From Pleurotus ostreatus/Saccharomyces cerevisiae fusant (Eukaryota; Opisthokonta): DNA of 64,000 bases. The position numbers and the translations under genes are program-made. Shown piece by piece: positions 56,092-64,000 of the stretch (position 1 is its first letter; every line of letters begins with the position of its first letter). The stretch covers positions 62,001 to 126,000 of the forward strand of contig JAMQCK010000031.1 of assembly GCA_024196135.1 (NCBI GenBank). The letters run 5' to 3'. The notes under the pieces were generated by a model that was not told where the DNA came from, did not search any database, and was given only the letters and a program-made list of their open reading frames with translations.

Positions 56092-57098
56092 ATGCACTTT
56101 ATCAAACGATTGAAGGGCAAGGAGCGCGCTGCAGATGCCCCGCCGCCGGCTTGGGCACCAGCGCCTGAAATCTCAGTTAGTGGCCCTCCCTCATCATGCG
56201 CCTAGGTCTTGCTTACAAAATTCATCAAGCATGCAGATGGCTTGTATAATGACGCTCCAGACGAGGAGTATCAGAGCGCCGAAGCTTTCTGCGAGGACCA
56301 TCTTCCCGACGCACCACGCCTTATCCCAGTTGCCGCGCTGGAGGCAATGCAGACACTCGGTTGTCGTGCATGGGGCATAGAGCCACCGAGAACGCCGCGC
56401 TTTGTAGGGCATATATCACGACCGGATGAGAACAAGGGTGGCGTCCCCGTTATTCGCATTCAGACGCAGAAAGCATGTCGCAGCACCTGTCTGCTTAGCG
56501 ACCTCCCCATTGTGGCGGGCATGTACAACGCCCCCGGAAAGGAGGGCGCTTATTTCGAGATCAAGGTCTACCAAATGGACGGTATCGTCACGATTGGTGA
56601 GTTTCTTCCTGCTGCCTTGCGACGGACAAGCCCCTCATCCCCATCGCAGGAACTGCTTGTCGCCCCTATCCCGAATGGCGGCACCCAGGCTGGAATCGCC
56701 TCTCCGCTGCCCTCCACCTCGACGACTTCCGCAAATTTTTCGAGGACCCGGACGGCGGACGCGACTACGATACCGGCGGCATCCTCACGCGCCTCCGCCC
56801 GGGCGACGTCGTCGGCTGCGGGTACGAGGTCGGAGGCGGGTGCCTATTCTTCACGTACAACGGTATACCTCTTCCACCCGCGTTCTCTGGCATCTTCTTG
56901 CCGAAGCACAACTACGACGTGTTCGCGGCGGTCGGGGTGGAGGGCGCGTGTGATGTAGAGGTTAACTTCGGGGGCGATGTATTTATGTGGAAGCCTGGAA
57001 ACGAGTGGGCGTGGCGTGTTGAGGGCATCGCGGGCAGCATCGCCGGTCCATCAGGCGAGCACGGCGACGAGCTGCCATCCTACGAGGATTCCAGATAA
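56092..57098 (+). CDS. SPRY (B30.2-like) domain protein
   Basis: Protein of about 270 aa with a SPRY fold, in a family common in basidiomycetes. Exon 1 (56092-56175) encodes a basic start and PPPAWAPAPEIS; the 54-nt intron (56176-56229) joins it to HADGLYNDAPDEEYQSAEAF. The SPRY core has GVPVIRIQTQKACRSTCLLS, YFEIKVYQMDGIVTIG, then after an intron RPYPEWRHPGWNR, DGGRDYDTGG, RPGDVVGCGYEVGGGCLFFT and YNGIPLPPAFSGIF. The core motifs recall the Ear1/Ssh4 adaptor group, and the tail ends LPSYEDSR, a weak PY-like motif, but no transmembrane segment is present. Partner and process are unknown. The stop TAA is at 57096-57098. Confidence 0.85.
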
Positions 57099-57385
57099 AT
57101 AACGGTCCTTGGCCTTATCTGATTCCTTTACGATATGCTTACCGTCGATGTAATTGTACTTGTGCAATATTTATTCCTCATATGCATACTTTTCTATCCT
57201 TCAGTGGGAGTTCGTTGATTCCCAAAACAATCCGATCAGCCATTGTTACTACAGGTCCAATAATTTACAATATTACATGTGAGCTTGTGCAGGTAAAGAG
57301 CGAATAGCAAAGACTGTCTCGCGCGGAGGGGCGAATCCCGGAGGCTAGAGGGTAGTGGGGGGGTAACGAGACGCAGGGGCATGGT

Positions 57386-59331
57386 TCATGTCGCATCCCT
57401 TAGGCTGTACGCCTCGTCAACGCTGGCGATCCGGCCATGGTCGTCCATTCGGGCGCTACGGGCATCGTCAGCGATAGGACGAGAGGCCTAAGATGACTGA
57501 CACGTACAGAGTCTCATCCTGCAACGTCGTGTGGTCCTTCACGCGCAGATGCACCATCGGGAGCGCGAAAACCAAGCCCGCGACCAGCAAACACCACTCC
57601 GACAAAAAGAGGTGCATGTACGGTACGCGCTTGTAGTCCGCGTACCACCCCGCCGCCGCGCCGGCGGACTGAAGGGACTTGTAGAAGCCGGCGAAATGCG
57701 CGAGCTTCGCGGCGTCGTTCGACATGGCGCCGATGAGCCAGTAGGTCGTCGTTTGCCACATCGAGTCGAAGATGCCCATGAAGACGTAGCAGAGGATGTA
57801 GCCGACGTATTTGGAGTCGTAAATGTCGTAAGTGGGGCGGGATTCGCGGGTGTAGGTCCTGTGTAGGGATAAGATAAGGGGTCTGGGCAATTGAGATACT
57901 AGCGCACCTCTGATAGAAGTACGCCCAGATGTGGACGACGAAAATCATGCAGAAGAGGATTGTCCACCCGGCGAAGGCGCGTAGGCGACGGGGTAGGCGG
58001 TGCTGGTCGAGGAGGATGCCTATTGAGACAGAGCCTATGACCTGGGCAACCCAATAGACGATATTGTTTAGCGAGCGCGCCCGAATGTTGAAGATAGCGG
58101 CGTTGTAGTCGTTGAATTCTGCCGTAATGGTTAGCTCAGCGCCCACAAACCGACAGATACGCCCACGCACGCCAAGTATAGAACCAATTCGACACGAAAA
58201 ACATCGGGAAGAGCAAGAGGATCATCGGGTCCGTCTTCACCGTGATGTACAGTCCGTAGAACTCGGTCCTCCAGCTCGGATGTCGCGGGTTCGCCAGTCG
58301 CGAGCCGTCGCTGCGTACCATGCTGCGCGGGTCGACCATCAACAGTGGGATTAGCACGCCAATGCCGGTCAACACTAGGAAGGTGATCTACATGATGATC
58401 AGCACGCCAACGACACGTAAAGGGGCGCAGTGCTCACGTAGGTCGAATTATTGACTGGGAGCGCATGACTCGAATCAGTACGTTATCCCGCCAGCGTCCA
58501 GCATAACACGCACCAGCACCCGCCTACAAAGCGAGTTAGCCGGGGCATAACTTCGGTGCATGCGGACTGACCCGTGAGTTGTAGTTGGCACCCAGTGACA
58601 CCGCCGCGCCGACTATGCCGCCCAGGTTGAAGATGGCCCAGAATATGCCGATGAAGCGGCCTTTCTGGTGCTCTTGGGGGTAGGACAGCATGAGGGAGCC
58701 TTGCGCTGTCCATAGCATGCCTGCGCAGATGCCCAGGACCGCCCCTGCAGCAATGACGAACCTGCTCGCGTCTTGGTGGATGTTCATGGCCCTAAGCTTT
58801 GTAAGTTGAAGCAAGGGGGATTGTCTATACGACGTACAGATAGGCCCCAATGTAGAGGGAATAGCCGATAGTACCGAGGAAGAGGGTATACCGTGGCCCG
58901 ATCGTGTTATTGACAGTACTTGGTGGGAAGCGTCAGTGGGGGGTAGGCTTGCAATTCCGTGGACGTACCCCGCGAAGAACGCAGAGACAGCGAAAGCAAG
59001 ATACAACGCGGCATTCGCGCTCGCGCTTGTTCTTGCATCTAGCTGTCCGCCCGCCCCCAAGCCATTGAGGGCATTGAACAGGCCTGGACGTCATTGTTAG
59101 CAGGTATCACACCCATAATGAACAGAGCACGCACCCGGGCACATAAAGCACACGAACCCGAGCATAACCACCTGCACGCAATCAATACCTTCCCCGCACG
59201 CGGATCGCGAAGCATTCGCAAGGCACCTGAACTACGGGGCGGGAGTACATACCCCGCACGCCCCTTGGGGGCGCCGCGCGGGCCACGTACGAGCTCGAGT
59301 CCCAGCTGTATTTTTCAGCCTCGGACGCCAT
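57386..59331 (-). CDS. UNC93-like major facilitator superfamily membrane protein
   Basis: Multi-pass transporter-like protein of the UNC93-like MFS group; the substrate is not known. The ATG at 59331 starts MASEAEKYSWDSSS. The first helix region reads VVMLGFVCFMCPGLFNALNG, interrupted by an intron, then GLGAGGQLD. Later helices include ALYLAFAVSAFFAGYVHG, and the family block GMLWTAQGSLMLSYPQEHQKG followed by GIFWAIFNLGGIVGAAVSLG. The second half has NIVYWVAQVIGSVSIGILLD, MGIFDSMWQTTTYWLIGAMS and FALPMVHLRVKDH. A final small exon (ARMDDHGRIASVDEAYSL) ends at 57386. About nine introns are present. Around 11 helices can be counted. The gene looks intact. Confidence 0.85.
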
Positions 59332-62300
59332 GACGGGGAGTAGAAAGGGATAGCGGAAGGGGAAAGGCTGGAACGCGACGAGCGCCGCTTCCCCTTATAC
59401 CTATCGGTCACGGTTGATGCAACGGTATCGAGAATGATCTCCCACGGACGACCGTCGCGCCCCCCTGCATACTAGTCCCTGATGCTTATCTGGGAGCTGT
59501 CGACCATTTTTCTGAGACGTCTCTTCAGTTGACCGAACGGCCGTCGATGCCGAGCGTCGGCGCGCCCTGGCTGGGCTCCCAATTGGTTGAACTTTGGTTG
59601 AACTCTCCAACGCCTGTCCCGTCTTTGAATATGGGCCTGCGCATCATTGGAATTCTCCTTGGCATCTGATGCCTCCGTCTTCAGCTGAGAGGTCATCCAC
59701 TTTCTGCGTCGGCAAAGTGGGGCACCCGCTGTCTTTCTGCTGATGTTGCAGCCATATCTTTCGACGAAAAGAGTAGAAGATCCGACCAAGTCGCCAGCGA
59801 AGAGCGGACATTGAGTGCTCGGTAACTTCCGGCAAACCAAGCACTCGCATACAATGATCAAGTTCGACCCAGTTTGCGCCACCGTGTCTCGCCTTCCGTC
59901 AGGCTGTGCGCACTCATGAAAATCCTCCGAGTATAGCATAGAGACTACAGCATCTTGGAGAGAGGCTCTTGAGCATCTCCGTCGAAGGAAACGACTGTGT
60001 AATGACGAGGCAAAAATATATCCTGAGGATGTAGAGATGATGTTCTCGAGGGAGTTAGCCGCCTCATGTTCAGAAGATTGGAGTCCTGGCGTAGACTAGA
60101 AGAAGCTTGAGAAGGAGGAGGGTCATGGATCGACCGAGACCTGATAGCGACCTAATTTCCGTCCCTCGGCAATCATGCATCGTTTCGCGGAACCAGATGA
60201 AGAGCGTCCGTCATTGACACGGATCGTCATACGCGAAGTGCAGCCACCGTTTTGCGCTTCCGGACGAGTAGAGGCAAGTGATCGAGGGTTGAAGAAGGAC
60301 GACGATGAAGGACAGGTAATGGGCATACCCAAAGCAATCTTTTCATCTATCGACTGATACGGCCGGGCGTGCAGTCTTGATGCAGGGTCATACTGAGCTA
60401 GGCTGATCTACGACGCGTAGATTTCCGAGTGCGTCGGTTCAAAGAAAAATTAGCCGCTCTTCCACCGCGATTTCTAGGAGCACAATCTCTTTATTGAGCC
60501 TTAAGACGCCTGAGGGCGCAACGAGTAGCGTTGCCACCAGGCGTAGCCTGTAAAGAGACGCATCCATACTGTGGAGTTCTACCACCACTTCGAATCGACT
60601 AGGTTCCTGCGGGTGTTCGTAAGCTGACAGTCCGTTCACATTGTCAGCCACGCCCGCCGTACCTCCTGCGCTTGTGGACGGAACTGAAAGATGTCGATAG
60701 ATGATGTCCCTGATCAGCAAGAGGCGGATAGCACCGACGCCTCCGTATTGCAGCTCGAGAGCTCACCTGACTACACGTTCAGCGTGAAAATATCGAGACG
60801 GCGCGCATGACCTTCATGCCCCTGCCACGATCAGCACCAAGGACGGTCGCACAGAATCAAGCGTCTCATCTAGCCAACGACGCGATCATGGCGAGGTCGT
60901 CTGACCTGCGGTCGCTCTTCAAGAGATCGAGCACAACTTCTGTTCTGGGAAAATTGGCCACAAAATCATGCGTGAATATCCGCGTGGGTACGCTGCCACC
61001 CAGCGGCGGCAATGCTACCGAGAAGCATCATTATATTCGCCAATTATCACGCGGGCGGTATGGTTGACGAACCGTTCAATGGGACGTTCGCCGCGGTCCG
61101 CGCGAGAGCGGTCCAATTCACAAAGCGAAGGTAGGTCGCCTATCAAAGGGAAGGTGCTATACGGCCCGAACAGCCTGCAGTCAAGCAGAAGATCAGCAAA
61201 TAGGAAGAGTGGACATCGAGTCGCTTCTTTGCGCACTGGGACCGGTGCGCCCAGCGCGCAGAAGTAGAACAACGGCGAGATGCACTGCTGAGCGACGCAG
61301 GGATGATCAGGCCGTCTGACTGCTCGGTAAGTGGTATAGCGAAGAGAAACGGTGTCAATGAGATCGAGCCGCCCGGGCGGATCGTAGCGCGCTCGTCAGT
61401 GGATCAGCAGAGCGCGCTGCCAGTGTAGCATGCGGCGCTCTAGCTAGCAGCGCCTCATTCAGTCCAAGAGCAGCCTCTGTCGCTCATAAAGATGGGGTCT
61501 TCACGCGATTGAGAATTCGCCCTTCATATACTAGACATTGATCGGCGGCGAGGACGGGCTACCCACATAAGTATAGCAGCGCAGTCGAACAACACGGGTC
61601 GAGCAGATATGAAGGCTGATGCTGAGCCCGATACGCTGAACAAGCTCAAGAATCAGCGAGACAGCCGTCTTGGATGATTGTCCTTAATCGAGGGAGCACA
61701 CCGGCCTGAGATGAGGGTGCATAACGGCGCAGAACAAGGGAGTGAACAAGGTTAGATCGTGGGAACAAACCCCTCAGCGCTGCGGCACGTTGACATTTGG
61801 CGAATGCCGGTCAATCACGTGCGCCATTGTTCTTTTTCGCCTCAAATTCTATTGTCTTCGGAGCGCGTTCACCTCGCTCTTGAGAGCTAGCAAAGACACT
61901 CGTTTCCGACTAGCTGCTCGCCACATAACCGCGTAAATTAGCTCTCAGGATGCCTACCCCGTTTCGCTAACAGTGACAAGGCCCGCCGGACACGGACGCG
62001 GAGGGACCTGACCGAGGGAGTAGCAGACCTGCCTGAAGCTGCATTCGCTCGGCTCAAGGCCCATCGTGCTCGGCGCAAGTGCTGTAATTGTGCTCGGCGT
62101 GAGGGCTGCTATCATGCGCGGTGCAAGGCCCACCGCAAGCTGACAGAGTGGATGAACTGCAACAGATGCAAATGCACGATGTATGAATTCCACAGTGGTA
62201 CATATCCAGTCTATAGACTGCGTGCGTACAGCAAAGCACAAAGCAACTGTCCGATGTCAGAACATGCCCGGGAACATGAACCAGAGAGAGTACAATTAGG

Positions 62301-62654
62301 ATGAGTACATGGCGGGGAGGGAAGGGGTGTAATGTGAGGAAGCGGTCGTGACGGTGAAGGAAGAGGATGGTCGTGAGGGGAGAAGGAGTTCGTGAGTGAA
62401 GAGGTTCGTGAAGACAAGGTGAAAAGGGTGATTGTATAGTGGATGAAAGGGGATATGCAGGCTGTGCAGAAAACTGCGTCGGCCAATGAGGGGAAGAGTG
62501 GTATGTGCGAGGTGAGGACAACAAGGGCTAGATGGCCCGATCCGCCAATCCGACGAGGGACGAAGAATGGAGGGTAAGGGCGTGCCAGCGCAAATGAGAA
62601 GCATGCCGACGACAATAAGCAACTCGCCGATGAAGATAGGCACGATGTGGGTGC
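59332..62654. other. Long intergenic region, nothing recognised
   Basis: 3.3 kb between the UNC93-like gene and the gene at the right edge. Open frames are short and overlapping on both strands. A loose repeat of GCTCGGCGYRAGKGC-like text occurs at 62045-62150. The plus strand is strongly purine-rich at 62300-62600, so the 3' UTR of the next gene would be CU-rich. Confidence 0.45.
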
Positions 62655-63974
62655 CTAGTAGCAGAACGCCGCCTCCGTGACCTTCCTCGACTCCTCGTCC
62701 TCGATCGCCGCCGCGCTGTCCATGACCGTCGCGTGCGAGTGCATGACCGGGTTTACCGCGACGCGCGGCGCCTCCGTTGTCAGGCTCCCACTCCTGTTCG
62801 ATCGCCGACTCGGCGCGACCGAGGCCTTGCTTGGGCGGCGCACGGGCGCGCTGCCGCTATTGTACTGTGTACCGTTGTTGTATTGTGAGGCGGTGCCCGT
62901 CGACGCGTACCCCTTCCCATTCGGCGACGCATACCCGCCCCCCATCACATTCGCCCACTCGGCCTGCGAGCCGAGGGACTCCGTGCGCCGGCGGGGCTCG
63001 TCACTGCTGGAAGCACCGCGCACTGCCCGCTGCGCGCGGGAGAGCGAGCCGACGACCGAGCGTCGGAGGTTCGAAAGCGAAGTGGAGGAGAGGAGCTTTT
63101 GCCGGGTAGGGTGCGAGGGGGTGAAGGATGAGGGAGGTGCGTTGAAGGATGAAGGGGGGGCAGTACCTGCCTGCCGAGGGAATGAGGATGGCGGTGCTGG
63201 TGCATGCCGGGCGAAGGACGACGGCGGCGCCTTGGCGGAGGAAAGCGGCGTGGCGCGAGCAGGGGGTGATGATGAGGAAGGGGGCGTGTAGGCGGAAGGG
63301 GGGGTGGATGTGCGTGTTTTCCGGGGTGGCAGGGGCGGCTTGCCAGAAACGCCGTCCTCGAGGACAAGGACGTCGTACTCGTTGATGGCAGCCGGTATGC
63401 GGTGCGCGACGGTCCGGAATGCGTCGTCCAGGGGGGACTCTATTGTGTCCGACGGCGCGTATGAAGAGACCGTATGCGTGAGTGACGGGGCCGCATGCGA
63501 CATGTCGCTGTGTCCCGTGCTGCTCCCTGGGGATCCGCCCTCGCACTCGTTCGACGTCGTCCGGTCGAGACAAGAGCCCTCGCTAGAAGGGGAGGGCGGC
63601 GTATCGGATGACGAGGCGTGCTGTTCAGCCTGCCGGGCGCGCCACGCCAGCTCGATCAGCCGTGCCTGCGAGACCTCACTGTTGTCCGCATCCGGGCTGG
63701 GAACAATGGGCGAGACGACGTCTAGCTCCTTCTCGCGGGCGCTCAGGTCCTTGGGCAGCAGCCCGCGCTCGCGCAGCGCAGCATTGCGGCGCGCGACGGC
63801 GTGTGGGTCTTCTGGCTCCGACTCAGCCTCGGTTCTAGAGCCGGATCGGAGCGTGGTAGAGATGCGCCGGACGAGGGGCGCGGCGGGAGGTCTGTGCAAA
63901 CGTGGTCAGGGAATGTATAGCGCGTTGTATGAGTGTGCGACATACGGAAGCGAGGGGACGGGTGGTATGGTCAT
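62655..63974 (-). CDS. Disordered Ser/Pro-rich fungal protein (5' end near window edge)
   Basis: Function unknown. The main exon runs from the stop at 62655 to about 63890. An upstream intron (donor GTATGT at 63949, acceptor GCACAG) links it to MTIPPVPSLP with an ATG at 63974; more 5' exons may lie beyond the window. The N-terminal part has LVRRISTTLRSG and ARRNAALRERGLLPKDLSARE, which I recall as a conserved island in basidiomycete proteins. The middle is Pro/Ser-rich with repeated PPSSF units, and the protein ends ESRKVTEAAFCY. No domain, signal peptide or membrane segment is present. Strong low complexity produces long overlapping frames on the other strand, which I reject. Confidence 0.65.
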
Positions 63975-64000
63975 GTCCCTGAAGTGTGGTGTGAGCGTGA

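Noticed and set aside
59472..59939. 155-codon minus-strand open frame
   Set aside because: No family-like segment and no plausible splice partners; kept as intergenic.
62677..63838. Plus-strand open frames opposite the Ser/Pro-rich gene at the right edge
   Set aside because: Low-complexity Pro/Ser codons leave the opposite strand open; conserved islands are on the minus strand.

Overview
The window is nuclear DNA of a filamentous basidiomycete, most likely an Agaricomycete. Genes are GC-rich and split by many 45-60 nt introns with GTNNGT donors and CTRAC-type branch points. The three tRNA genes carry short introns after position 37. The left edge holds a multi-pass membrane protein of a type common in mushroom-forming fungi. 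The genus cannot be told from the sequence alone.

Region 1 (about 1.6-30.2 kb) is the remarkable part. Eight paralogous PARP-like ADP-ribosyltransferase (ART) genes are interleaved with three NADAR-domain genes (DUF1768/YbiA type, a family with members that remove ADP-ribose from nucleobases). The order is ART-B(-), ART-C(-), NADAR-D(+), ART-E(-), [housekeeping island], NADAR-H(-), ART-I(+), ART-J(+), NADAR-K(-), ART-L(-), ART-M(+), [eIF3e(-)], ART-O(-). Every NADAR has an ART as a close neighbour, divergent (C/D, H/I) or convergent (D/E, J/K). Six ARTs keep an H-Y-E triad and two (L and O) have lost it. Most ARTs carry up to four Cys-rich zinc modules at the N-terminus plus a Cys cluster inserted in the catalytic domain. 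NADAR-D can gain a C-terminal membrane anchor if a GC-AG intron is spliced. The set looks like a locally expanded writer/eraser system for ADP-ribosylation; its substrate is unknown.

The island inside this cluster (10.5-15.4 kb) holds a gene that reads in frame from cystathionine beta-lyase into mevalonate kinase (910 aa, six exons, no stop or Met at the junction), the SWR1 subunit gene VPS71/SWC6, and tRNA-Arg(CCG).

Region 2 (31.8-64 kb) is ordinary core genome: a PPS1-like dual-specificity phosphatase, a PC-esterase-like membrane protein, the FIG4 phosphoinositide phosphatase, a conserved fungal disordered protein, tRNA-Tyr(GTA), the COMPASS subunit BRE2/ASH2, tRNA-Leu(CAG), CTF8, a C2H2/zinc-ribbon protein, a SPRY protein, an UNC93-like transporter and a disordered protein at the right edge. 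Long non-coding stretches lie at 36.3-38.9, 44.1-48.1 (with three minisatellite blocks) and 59.3-62.6 kb. No transposon, CRISPR array or origin was recognised.
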